Part shown: positions 36,501 to 47,551 of the stretch, piece after piece
How positions within the stretch are numbered: position 1 is the stretch's first letter
Layout of the letters: the number at the start of each line of letters is the position of its first letter
NCBI RefSeq assembly: GCF_958298935.1
Contig: NC_084943.1
Location: 7,698,001 to 7,762,000, forward strand
DNA: 64,000 nucleotides
Origin: Phragmites australis
Lineage: Eukaryota > Streptophyta > Magnoliopsida > Poales > Poaceae
Reading direction: 5' to 3'
Notes under the pieces: model-generated
The model's input: only the letters and a program-made list of their open reading frames with translations
What the model was told of the DNA's origin: nothing
The model's database searches: none
Program-made: the position numbers and the translations under genes

Positions 36501-39360
36501 CGACACACATTCTCCACTTACCATTGTGCTTCCGAACCATGACTAGGTTAGCCAACCATTCTAGGTACTGCACCTCGCGTGTGAAGCCTGCTTTGAGGAG
36601 CTTGTCGATTTCCTGACGAAGTGCTTCTTTTCGGTCGGCTGCGAACCAACGTACCTTCTGTTTTACTGGTCGTGCGTCAGGCCGCATAGACAGCTTGTGC
36701 TCGATCACACTCTTGGGGGCTCCAGGCATATTAGACGAACTCCATGAAAAGATGTTCGTGTTTGCCCGGAGGAAGGTGATGAGCGCGAGTTCCTATTTGG
36801 GGTCCAGGACAACCCCTATCTGGACCGACCTGGTCGGGCTGGTGTCACCCAGGCTCACTGCTTTGAGCTGATAGTCAGGGGTGGCGACGATATGGACTTT
36901 TTTCGGTCGCCCACTGGATTCTGTGGTCACAGGCTGCAACCTGGGAGTCAGTTCGACTAGGTCAAGGCTCCTCTGGTCGCAATGCAGGGTTGTCTTGGTG
37001 TTTCCAGCGACGGTGATGGCCCCTGTTGGCCCAGGGTTTTGATCGCCTGGTATGCGTAGTGGGCAATGGCCATAAACTGGGCCATCGCTGGTCGGCCTAG
37101 GATTGCGTTATACGCCGTCCCGAAGTCGGCCACATCGAAAATGACCCTTTCAGTTCTGAAGTTGTCTAGCGAGCCAAAGGTGACGGGCAACTCGATTTGT
37201 CCCAGTGGCTTGGTCAAGGAGCGCGGAGTGATCCTAAAGAAAGGTGGAGACAGCCTCAACGAGCTTCTCGGAATTTGCATGGCGTCTAGTGCATCGGCGA
37301 AGAGGAGGTTATCGATCTTCTGCCGTCGACGAGCACGCGGCTCAGGCGGATGTTCTGTACTGTGGGTTCGACCATGATGGGGTAGCGACCAGGGCATCGA
37401 ACGGACGCGGGGTGGTTGGCAAGGCTGAAAGTGAGCGAGATCTTTGACCACTTCAGGCGTGGGCTTGGGTCTGATGCGGTTTTCCATACCTCCTGGACCA
37501 CCGACTTGTATTCCCTATTAGATGAATATGTCACGGTGCCTCTGAAGATGTGATGGACCATATGATTGGCCTGTTGGTACCCCAGTGCCGATTGGTCAGG
37601 GGCGGCCCTGTCCTTATCGTCATCGTCGTGCTTGTACTTGCGCTCTCCGAGCTCCTGGTCTATGATGTCTCGCACGACCTTGCTTTTAATCAAGTCGTGG
37701 GCATCCGTACGGTGGATCAGGTAGTAGCCCCAACCCTTTTCCTGTCCTTTTTTCGAAGTGCCTGTGTGTTAGGATGGTTTGCTCTACCGCCAAGACCTCG
37801 GGAGGTCTGGCCTTGCGCTTGCTCTACTTTTCCTTCCGGTCGACCCCTTTGACAGGGGTGGGTCGTTCGGACACAGGTCACGGCCTGCTGCCGATCTGTC
37901 GATCCCGAGCATCGGTGGCCTATGCGCACTTATCCACGAGCTCGAAGAGCCCGATTGTGCTTTGGATTACCCAGGTGGCCTACTTCTCGACCATTTTCTG
38001 GTCTTTGACCCCACGTTTAAACGCTATAATCACGGATTCTCCCGTGATCCTTAGAATGGTGTTCTGCATTCAGTGAAACACCGGATGAAGTCTCTCAACG
38101 ACTCTCCTTGTTGCTGTCGGATTTGATATAGATCATCCTCGACCCTTGGTCGAGCATAGGTCCCCTGGAAGTTAATGACGAACTGGTTGTACAGATCCTC
38201 CTAGGAGTGAACCAACCCGTGGGGGAGGTTCATCAGCCAACACCGGCCAGAACCGGTCAAGGTAGTAGGGAAATATTTGGCCATGACCTTCTCATGGCCT
38301 CCCGCAGCTTGCACCATGGTGGTGTAGATCTACAAGAACTCTTCCGGGTTGGTAGAGCCTTCATACTTCTTGGCTAGGACCGGCTGGAACCTGTCCTGGC
38401 AGTGCACTTCACGTAACCTGGCGGATAGGGCGTTACACCCTATCCCTTAACGGGGAGCCACTCGTTGTTGGGCGGCGGCGCGCACTCGGGGTGAGAGACG
38501 ATGGTCTCGGGGTCCCGGCCAAGGGGTGGAGCCGTCTGATGAGGTGTGCGGCAGGGCTGCTTGCCCTTTTACTGCTCGTGCCGAGCCTTATCCTCCTGCT
38601 CTCTAGTGGCCACCTAGCTCTGGATCACGCCTCGGAGGTCACGTTGGAGTAGAGAGTTACGTAGGTCGGAGGGTTGCCTGTCTTGACATGAAGGTGGTCC
38701 ATGAGTACTCCTCGTGGTTAGGGGAGCACGGGACCTATTCCGTCATGGGCCCTGTTGTGACCCTTGGTGACCATGACCCTCATTGGCCCTTGCGATAGGC
38801 GCGGTGCATGTTGACGTGCTCTGGCGCCGGGCGGTCTCGACCAGAAGGGCAAGATCACGTAGCCATGGTGCCACAGGCAAGCCCTCCGGTACAGGTACCA
38901 GTGGGTGGAGGTTCCGTATGGTCTTTAGATTCTGCCCCAGCGTTATGGTCTCGTAATCGAGACGTTGGGTGCGGAGCGGCGATAAGTTGTGAGGTGGGGA
39001 GCCCCCGGCGTTTAGGCGGTGTGATGGCCTAGGCGATGACACCATCGTAGACTGCCTCAGGACGGTGCTGGAGATGCGGAGGTTTTCTTGAAGCACATGC
39101 CTGTCTGGCACCACCTAGTTTCCCTCTAGGCGTAAGGCCGGGAGCTCACCACTGGCGTTTGAGGCGTTCGAGCCTTCAGTGCCTCCCGCTGTATGATCCG
39201 CCATGTATACCTCGCTCTGGGTCTCGACGCTCTTGGACTCCAGCTCGGTGACCCAAGCCGGGAGCACTCTGGGTTCATTCGGGTGGTATCCCATGAAGAA
39301 TACCTCGCGACAGCCAGGGTCCTCGGAACGGGACTCGGCGGTTTCCGTGGATTCGGCCAT
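33560..39360 (-). pseudogene. gag-pol remnant of the Tat-like element B
   Basis: Gag: from 39360 (MAESTETAESRS) downward in broken frames to about 37700. Protease region 37490-36960 shows F-D-V-A-D-F-G-T-A-Y-N-A-I-L-G-R-P. RT from 36729 shows K-V-R-W-F-A-A-D-R-K-E-A and R-M-C-V-D-F-T-D-L-N-K-A, then F-L-D-A-R-S-G-Y-H-Q. RNase H lies near 35863-35459 and a second, Tat-type RNase H-like piece near 35280-34980 (N-T-V-E-Y-E-G, L-A-I-G-D-S-L-L-V-V). Integrase: zinc region near 34620, core near 34401-34200 (M-A-I-D-K-F-T-K-W-I-E), and C-terminal domain 33779-33573 (G-D-L-V-L-M, P-K-W-E-G-P-Y). Stops and frameshifts separate all parts. Confidence 0.8.
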
Positions 39361-39420
39361 GGGTGGCTAGGTCAAGTTTTCTTTTTGTCAAATTTGTTGA
39401 AACGACGAAACAAGCCCCCT

Positions 39421-39435
39421 ACCTAGCACGCCAAA
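39421..39435 (-). other. Primer-binding site region of element B
   Basis: Minus strand TTTGGCGTGCTAGGT immediately after the 5' LTR end CCCTGACA. This is the position and style of the PBS in Tat-like elements; the cognate tRNA was not determined. Confidence 0.55.
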
Positions 39436-40421
39436 TGTCAGGGGTAAATTCCTGATAATGATTTCAGGGTATGTTGGACAGTGAGCGCATGGACGGTGTT
39501 TCAGGAATCGTATGTGTGTGTTCGAAGAACTAGGGGACACCAGGAGGTATACAGTTTCGGGTCTCCCGGAGGATAATAACCCTACGTCCTGTGTGTTATG
39601 AAGGATCTCAGTTGAATTACAGATGATGTCTTCGCCCCTCTCCCTCCTCCTCCTTGTCCCCTTATACATGGCAGGGAGGAGGAGAACTTACTTGTGGCTC
39701 CAAACTTTAGACCTCTGTTCATCCTAATATATAACTTAAACCATCATTAGAGAGGACTAGGCATGTCCACTTGCTCTGAGAGTCCCATGCAACTTGTGTC
39801 GTGCGCCGCTGTGATGGCCTGCAAAGTTCCGCCTCACAGCAATTAATACTACGGGATGAGATAAGGTCCTCTTGCGCTGACTCCATCCACTTGCCTGGTC
39901 AGACTATTGATGACGTCCCATCCATCGTGCGCCACTGTGCCGGCTAGCAAAGTTCTATCCCGCAGCATTTAATGCTATGGTACGAGACAATGCATTTCTC
40001 CGCCGACCCCGTCCACTTGCCTGGCCAGGCTGCCAACAATGTCCCGTCCGTCGGGCGTCACCGTGCTAGTCAGCAAAGTTCTATCCCGTAACATTTAATG
40101 CTACGGGACGGGACAATTCCCAACTGTGTCGTCCATAACTTCATCCACTAATGCAGGTGCCTAGGGAAAGAAAACACTTGAGTGGTTTATCAGAAAAAGT
40201 GCTCTGGACAGGTTGCGTCAAATCTGGTCCTGCGACCAGTGGGGCTAGTCGCGGATATATGCGATGGTGTAGGGAGACTGGTCGTGCGGGTGTTAGACTG
40301 GTCGCTATGACCGCACCCTGGTCGTTCTACTGATCAGACCTTATGTAGTATGCTCCTCTAGTTGCTATGTCTTCTGCGAAGTCCGTTTAGCTAGGATACC
40401 CCTTTACTTAATACACCGATA
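39436..40421 (-). repeat. 5' LTR of element B
   Basis: Plus-strand view starts TGTCAGGGG and ends ACACCGATA (one transition from the ACACCGACA of the other LTR). Divergence from the 3' LTR is visibly above the 7 percent seen in the intron-2 element, so this insertion is older. Confidence 0.85.
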
Positions 40422-40426
40422 CAACC

Positions 40427-41099
40427 CTAAGTTATTTGGTGAAAAAGTGAATTCCTTTTAATACTTTATTTATATGTATTTTTATCATTTATGCGATATT
40501 CTCTTTTTTAATTCAATTTGAATTCAAGCATGCACAAATTCATCCAAATATTGCATAATTAAGGGGTAAGTTCACTAAAAGATCATCAATGTAATGTGGT
40601 ATAAACCGATAGATAGTTAAAGTAGATACCTAATAGACATACATTTAGAAAGTATAATCACGAAAGATAATTGATATGTCTTCATAAATCGCAAGTTTGT
40701 AATGTAGGATAGAGGTAACTTATACATATAATTTACATAAATAACTAAAAGGACAAAGCTAAATAAAATAACTGAACGGATTTGGATTCAATGCCTAGCT
40801 TATAGTTGGATTAAAAAAAATTAAGATAGATATATATCACATAATAAGATGCAAATATAATTACATGAATAAACAGTAAGCTCCTTACTATTGTTCAGAA
40901 CAATCTCACTACCTACAAACGCTATGTTCTAATCATAGAAAAAGTTTAACTAACAATTTAAAGCTTGTGCGGGCTATTATTATACCAATAGAGGCACACA
41001 CTCTTGTTCTTTTTTTTCACTGGGAGGGATCAAGTAGTGATGATTTTTTTATGATGATCAAATAAACTAGGATAAGTTTACTAAAAGATTATCATATGA
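40427..41099. other. AT-rich spacer between the inverted arms
   Basis: The first 70 bp or so belong to the left arm. The rest has no coding potential. The block gtaagttcactaaaagatca (about 40565) recurs in diverged direct form near 41066. Confidence 0.4.
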
Positions 41100-41700
41100 A
41101 ATGATAAAAATACATATAAATAGAGTATTAAAAGAAACTCATTTTTCACCAGACAACTTAGGGTTAAAAATATTTTTATAAATTATCATATCACATGAGA
41201 AGAATATTAGTGTATTTTTTTGATTTTTTGGGAATTTAGTTGAGGAATTAAAAATTTCTACAAGTTATAAAAGTGAGGTTCTTTAGAGAATTTTAATTAA
41301 ATATTGGCTTAATCTTTTTATCAAATTAATTAAAATAGGTTACCAGTGAGCTTTAACTTACTCATAAAAGCATTTAGAATTTTCAGACCACTTCTGTACT
41401 CTCAAATAAAATCATGAATTGAATAAAAAAGAAATAAACATGTACGAACACAACAACGGTACAGTGTGCAAGAGCAAGGTCTTGCCCACTGGACTGGGCA
41501 GGTGAGACGTGGTCTGATCATTTTTTTTTTACTTTTTAATCTTCTGATCAACTGGCCTACGAGCGAGATCTTGATCTTGTCCGATGAACAGGTGACAGTA
41601 GACTATTTTTTTAATTTATTAACACAGTCGTGTAATTTTCCAAATATTGAAAAAATAAAATATATTAAAAATAAAAATTCAGTGAAAGGAGGGTAGCCGA

Positions 41701-44700
41701 GGAATGTGGGTCGCGGGGAGTAGAGACGGGATTTATGGATTGAGGTAGTAGCGCGACCCAGCTGAGGAAGGTGGCTCGCGCGTGGCCTTGACATGGGGAA
41801 AAGAAATGGTAGCCCAACGCGGGATAGCAGGGGATTGACGCCCCAGGCTAAAATGGGGACGGCGGCTTCAGCCCAAAAAAGAAAGGCTTCAGCCCAAAAA
41901 AGAAAGGAAGGCTGGGCCAGCAAAGGGATAATGGTCTGAGTAAGAAAGGAAAGAGGAAGAGAGAGAATGGTTTGGGAGATGGGCTTCGTCCCAAGGGTAT
42001 TTTCAAGGTTTTCTCTATTTATTCTATTCCTTTTCTTCTATTTTTTTTTCCTTTATGCTGATTAAATAAAACAGAAACTACAATAAAAACCTGGGAAAAA
42101 GGCAAACCACTATAGACAATTCTAAACAAAAACTAGCACAACAAATAGAGCACAAGACAACTATTACAATTATATTTATCCTATGGCAATTTCTCAAAAT
42201 TTAATTCTAGGCTACTTTAATTAATTGGTTTTGAATTCCCTGCATTATTGTTGCCAATTAGTTTTTGCTATTTGTTCTAAAAACTTAATCGGATTGTTGT
42301 ATTTGCCCTTTTCTAACTACCGCAGGCCTACCTCCCGGTGGCCTAAGTGGCTAAGCCCAATGTAACAATTCCCAACGACCCAAATGCAATGCAGTAAGCC
42401 AGCAACACCCCTAGTGGCCCAATGTACAATCCACAATTGCCCAAATGTGCAACTACCTCCTGGTGTACCAACGCCTAAGCACACGCACGAGATGGAGAGC
42501 GACGGTACTGAGCATGGCGACGGCACAACCACAACGGGGCGACGCGAGTGTGACCACGCCTATCGAAGTCACTTCACTTCTAAAGGAGCTACAAGTTGCA
42601 GAGCTTTTATCCCCTTAAATATATATCGTCAGTTTCTCACCATCAATTCTTCAATGATGTTATTGCTAATTAGTTTTTATTGCTTTAATCATAATTTCTA
42701 AATAAAAGACAAATTTCATTCCTTGTATTTAATTTATATGATCTTGTGTCATGTTGTACTTTAATTTCTTTCCTACTGAGTACTTATGCATGAAATGAAA
42801 AGAACAATGTGATATTGCGATCAGAAAAGGTGAAAAAAATACTGAAATGATATCTTATTTATTTTACAATCTACGTTTTCATACTAATAAATCGTACAGT
42901 ACTATTTTTTCTCCAAAGATTATTGAACAATTTTTTTAAGCTAGCTATGTACACACATTGTTAAAATAATGCACCCGCCATTGCTACTTGCTAGGCCAAC
43001 CATCATCTGCATCCCATCGTGGCCAATCATGTAGCAAGTAAATACAGACTAGTAAACAACTGCAAAAACAAGATACATTGAATTTCGGGATAAATTTAAG
43101 AGCTGAAAACAAAAGGAAAGAATACAGGCTAGTATAAGAAAACAACAATAATTGAGGGCAAAGCAAGACATTTTAGAAAAGATAAGAGAGTTTCGAAGCC
43201 ACCTTGTAGGTGTCAAAAGACTCGAGCCGGAAATCACGGAGGCAATTTGACTCTTACCGTAAGGCCATCCGTCATGCACCTCCCGACAATGCCCCGGCAG
43301 TGATGAGCTGACCGGAAGATGACGACGAATTGGCCTGTGAACGATGGGGTTCGCCGACGGCTCACACTGGCCCCGGCTCCCGCTTTGGATCTGGTCTCGA
43401 AGCCACCGACGAGGATGGCAAGAGCCTCAATCCCGAGGAGATCGCTTGGGGGATTGATGGGCCGCCTACACTGACAACAAATCGAAAGCCGTTAACAGAA
43501 CAAGAGATGATCGACGAGTTCTGGGAGAGGATTGGCCTTACGGTAAGGGGTTTCTTGCAGGAATTTGATGAATCGGCCGACAAAGCTGCCGAGGTTGACG
43601 CCGCTGCGACGAAGTTCGATGGCGTACTTGGGATCGGGGGCATCAGACAGGCCACTGAAGTAGAGCCGGCACATGCCGGTGGTGGCTCTGGCTGATTTTA
43701 TAGTGGATAAGGAACTCTCACCGAAAGTTGGAAAGCATGATTAGTCGATTCCGGGTTCAAGCCATTTTGGAAAGCTTCTCCAGCCGGTCACAACCATTGT
43801 CATGCAATCCCCGGAATACCAAGGTTTGGAAACCAATCCATCTGATCAAAACTTGGTAAGCCAAAATGAGGAAACAATCACGGGCCTTGATCTTGCTAAT
43901 TAATTCAGTAAGCGTTGGGCGCCGAGGTGCTCTCCTGTTCCAAATTTTCCCACCTTTTTCCCTTCCTGCTCTCTTCTGTAAAACTTTGTGCAGGTGCTAA
44001 TGGTGGGACAAGGGTTCGGCATCAGTCAGTTAAACTCAACAGCGCCTAAGGCCCTCGGTACTACGTCGGCTGAGGGCGATGCCAGTGGTCAAGGGCCTGG
44101 TGATGGCGGCCAGAGAGAGCTTGCCAGCGGCTGGGCTGGAGTTAGACCGGTTCAACTGCTAGGCCCGGTCGAGCTTCAGGCCGAGCTTTAAAAAACCTGA
44201 TAGGAAACCCGCAAGCCTGAGTTCAACCCGGGCTAGGTTTCTAAGCCTGAGCCCAGCTTGAAACCCACTACAGGCTGGGTCGGGTCCTGGTTTTTTCGGG
44301 TTGGGTCATATTTTCTCAGGTTTTTCAGGCTTTGGATCCGTTTTTGAAGTCTAAGCCTAACTCAAAACCCACTACAGGTTGGAAGAGTCAAGCCAAATCT
44401 TAGCCCGTGGACTAATCAGGTTAGGCTATTTCGGGCTGGGTTAGGTCGAGTTGCCGAACCAGGCTACCCATGACTAGGCCTAGCTAGAGTTCAAGGCGAC
44501 CAGGTTGGCAGCCAAGCTGTGATGCCATGGGAGTTGAGGTCGGGGGCCTTGGTGGAAGGTCTGGTCCTTTGTCTTGGGGGCAATCCCTCTCGACACAAAG
44601 CTTCAATCTCCAGATGAATGAGCCAGCCTTCCAGTCGTTTGTGGATGCTAACGTGGTTGGAAACCTTGGCAGCTTTAGAGGTCATGCAGGCCCAGGCGCC

Positions 44701-44840
44701 ACCGCTGGAGGGAAGTTCACCTTTTGTGTTCGCCCCTCCTCATGCCCTAGGGGGGGATGTACTTGTCATTTGGAACCGCTTCATCGGCTTCGGACGGGGA
44801 CGCAGCAGATCGCCATCCCCTTCGGTGAGCATGGTGGTGG
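41701..44840. other. Intergenic, repeat-derived; one unassigned 121-residue ORF
   Basis: GC-richer flank to about 42000, then AT-rich DNA. At 43330-43695 (+) an ORF of 121 residues (E-E-I-A-W-G-I-D-G-P-P-T-L) is present, but its antisense is equally open and no domain is recognised, so coding status is uncertain. A ggcttcagcccaaaaaagaa unit is duplicated at 41867-41905. Confidence 0.3.
44150..44475. repeat. Imperfect gggc/ggtt-rich repeat, MITE-like
   Basis: Repeated phrases such as cgggttgggtc, aacccactacaggttgg and gcctgagcccagc form a low-complexity block like those of some grass hAT-type MITEs. A similar but shorter block is at 25985-26110. Ends not defined. Confidence 0.35.
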
Positions 44841-44846
44841 GGAACT

Positions 44847-47395
44847 GTCACACTCTGTTTTAATGAATAAAATCAGATGCAACTTATACATGTCTAGAAT
44901 ATTTAACACACATAAGAATGTCATAAGTGAAATAATAGAAATAATATCCGTAACTTAAATGTATCTCTGATCTTACAAAGGGACCAATAGGGGTCAAAAA
45001 GCAAAGATACTACAACGGAACTAAGCATAGCTTTCATCTTCAACTGGGCGTCTTCATAGGCAATCGACGAAGAACACACTCTAGAATACGACATCTTCCA
45101 TGAAGTCTTCAATATCTTCCCCGACTGAGCAATATTGTTTGGATATAGTAAGTATAAGTACATGAAATACTCAACAAGTGTATAAAAGCATGACATGAGG
45201 TCAATATCAAGAATGGCTAAACTCAAGGGTTTGTTTGCATAAATATCATATATGCTAACGTAAGGGTTATAAAAGCATCTTATTTAACTAGATGATTCAT
45301 CATATTATTACTAATATCTAGAAACTTCTCTACATGTTTCCTAACTACCAGAAATCCACATCAGGTTCTCAACCCAACCATTTTGATACCCATCGTAGGT
45401 AACCAAGGACCAGCCACTATTACCCATTACAGGTAATCAACCATCCAACTGCTACACATCACAGGTAACGAACCATCCAACTGCTACCCATTATAGGTAA
45501 CAACCATCCAACTGTTATCCATCACAGGTAACAAACCATCAACCAAACCAAAACCAAAACCCAAATCAACTAATCAAGTGAAGGGGCAACGCCACTTCTT
45601 AACCGTAAGTACGACTGATATATCAATTTTATACTCTGCAGGGATTGTCCAATTTTACCCACGAGTTGTGATTCCCGTATGCCCATACCATTCCAACACT
45701 CACACACTTTCAAGGTGTACGGCTAGATTTCACTACAAGGCCATTACAAAATATTCTCCTAACAGAAATAAGCCCGCTGAGATTTGACCACCATCAAAGA
45801 GGCATTGCACCACCCAGAAGCCCCCTCTTGCGCCTTATAGTTCCAGAAAGAATCACTCTTTCCTTCCTACACCATCATTGACTTATACTATGTTGAGGAT
45901 CTACTAATTAATTGGTCAGGCTATACCTATATAAGCCTCATGGTTGAACTGTAAATCAAGGTTACCCGTTCCACGAACTGGTCCTTAGATACTGAGCAGA
46001 CATTACCACCAACCATAGTGCTTTCAAGCGCCTGTGCATTCCCGCACCATCCTCATCTAACCTTCAGCTGAACATCCATATGTTCTATATTGCTACAACA
46101 ATTACCAGTATTCTTATAATAGACTATTAGTCATGTTTAACCAATAACCTAACCATACCCTTGTGCAAGGTTAAGCATAAGCTACCCAATATAACCACTA
46201 CTAACAACTAGGACGACAAGGGATTTATGGGATTTAGAATTAACAACATACATATTTGAAATAAAGAACACATTTGAAAAATTGGGATTAGAATGTTCAA
46301 GGACACTTGCTTCCTTCCAATGTGTTGCTCAGTGTTGTCAAAATCTTGATCTTGAAATCCCTTGAACTATTCGGGAACGCTATCGACTAATCATGGGAAC
46401 TACATTCAAACAACACAAAGGAAATACTAAGAACATCATACCAAGCATCATCAAAACACTTTAAAGATACTATGGTTGGATAAGTTATGATTTTAGAAAA
46501 TACACAAGAATTGCCTAAATCGGAGTTAAGATAAAGGAGAATGAATTTTTGGAGATGGATTAGGCTGAAAAGGAAAAGCTGATTTACCACAGTTATCTTC
46601 CTATAGCAAAATTTTTTATTATGCAATCATTCTGTCAGGCTTGATAACATCATTGCACAAGGTTCAAAAAGTATAGGGTTGATTAGACTTTGCTGACTAG
46701 GCTAAGGAGATGATGTGGCACTGACTTGGCATGCCATGCAAGCGTCGCCTTAGGTTAAATAAGAGGTATGCTGAGGTCTAGTCTCGACCATCCATGATGG
46801 ATTAAATGGTCGAAGATTGCATTTTTAGGTTAAGGATACTGCGAGCAACTCTGTGTAGCGGTGGCGAAGGCTCAGGATCGTTGAAGATGGTGATCAGACG
46901 CATGTCCACTAACATTGACGCTGGGTTTCAGTGGCGTTTAAGCAAAACGAGGGAAGCATGATGTAGAACGCCGAAAGTCTAACTCATATGTATGGTTGGT
47001 TTTGGAAGGGGTCTTTCGAGGTAGTGGCGAAACATCGATGAATGCTACTAGGTTTAGAGGTGATCGCGAACAGATGCAGCAATGAAGATGCTCACATTCC
47101 CAGAGACTGGCTATGAAATTTAAGAAACCATCTGAAAAGAAACATTCATACTTTCTGTAAACACAATGCTATGGCACAGGATTGGGAATATCATCCCCTG
47201 AAAGGAAGATTGATCGGCGAAGATGAGATGGGTGATGGCTACGACAAGCTGTGGTTGGCGACCATGTTCCAGTCGTGTAGTTATACAACTGGTGAGGGGC
47301 TCCTAGGTTCCCATATAAGGCTCCATAGAACACGCTGTGACGCAGTTGGTGCATCCATATAGCTTATGGATCGACGGGGAACGTGAATACAAACT
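44847..47395. repeat. Old LTR-like repeat (possibly Atlantys/RIRE3-type), copy 2 of the dispersed repeat
   Basis: It starts tgtcacactctgttttaatg, which resembles the LTR start of a large grass Ty3/gypsy family. It contains the block shared with 25975-26629 (at 45780-46290) and a diverged promoter-like tail (agaatgaatttttggagatg near 46540). No gag-pol adjoins it. Family name is a guess from memory. Confidence 0.4.
45390..45545. repeat. Minisatellite, about four units of 35-40 bp
   Basis: The unit catcacaggtaacgaaccat then ccaactgctaccc is repeated with small changes (acaggtaatcaaccatccaa, acaggtaacgaaccatccaa, ataggtaacaaccatccaac, acaggtaacaaaccatcaac). Confidence 0.75.
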
Positions 47396-47551
47396 GGTGT
47401 GCGCACAGAACGCGACCAGACATATTGTTAGGCAATCATCGGTGTCGGTAATTTTGTTAGAGTTTTGATAATCAGAAATATAGTTTTATGGTATTAACAT
47501 TGGATATATTTTCGGATGTTTCCAGGGATGTTAGATAAATTATATTTTTAG

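Larger units (their letters stand above)
29887..40421 (-). mobile_element. Tat-like Ty3/gypsy LTR retrotransposon (element B), 10.5 kb with a nested solo LTR
   Basis: Read on the minus strand: 5' LTR 40421-39436, primer-binding site beside it, gag, protease, RT, RNase H, a second RNase H-like region, integrase, a space with an antisense ORF, polypurine tract, and the 3' LTR (32159 down to 29887, interrupted by solo LTR A2). The target duplication caacc is perfect (29882-29886 and 40422-40426). The dual RNase H and antisense ORF point to the Tat group (RIRE2/Retand-like). All coding parts are broken. Confidence 0.88.
29340..41700. repeat. Sequence with long inverted arms, split by a retrotransposon
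   Basis: Left arm 29340-29886 plus 40427 to about 40495; right arm about 41100-41700 reads as its reverse complement over roughly 600 bp (diverged, about 80 percent by eye). Matched landmarks include the poly-T/A outer edge (gaatttttattttta), the cgcccgttcatcgggcgaga region, aagccaatatttaattaaaa, and atttatatgtatttttatca. A 10.5-kb Ty3/gypsy element sits inside the left arm. The layout fits a foldback or Mutator-like element with long terminal inverted repeats and a spacer of about 600 bp. No transposase was seen in the spacer. Confidence 0.6.

Noticed and set aside
37066..38076. Plus-strand ORFs of about 100 codons
   Set aside because: Antisense of the Tat-like element's gag-protease region. 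The real coding matches are on the minus strand.
47169..47362. Possible start of the Mutator-like transposase upstream of 47552
   Set aside because: The short ORFs here do not continue into the transposase frame, which is closed by a stop at 47549-47551. The sequence fits the preceding LTR-like relic better.
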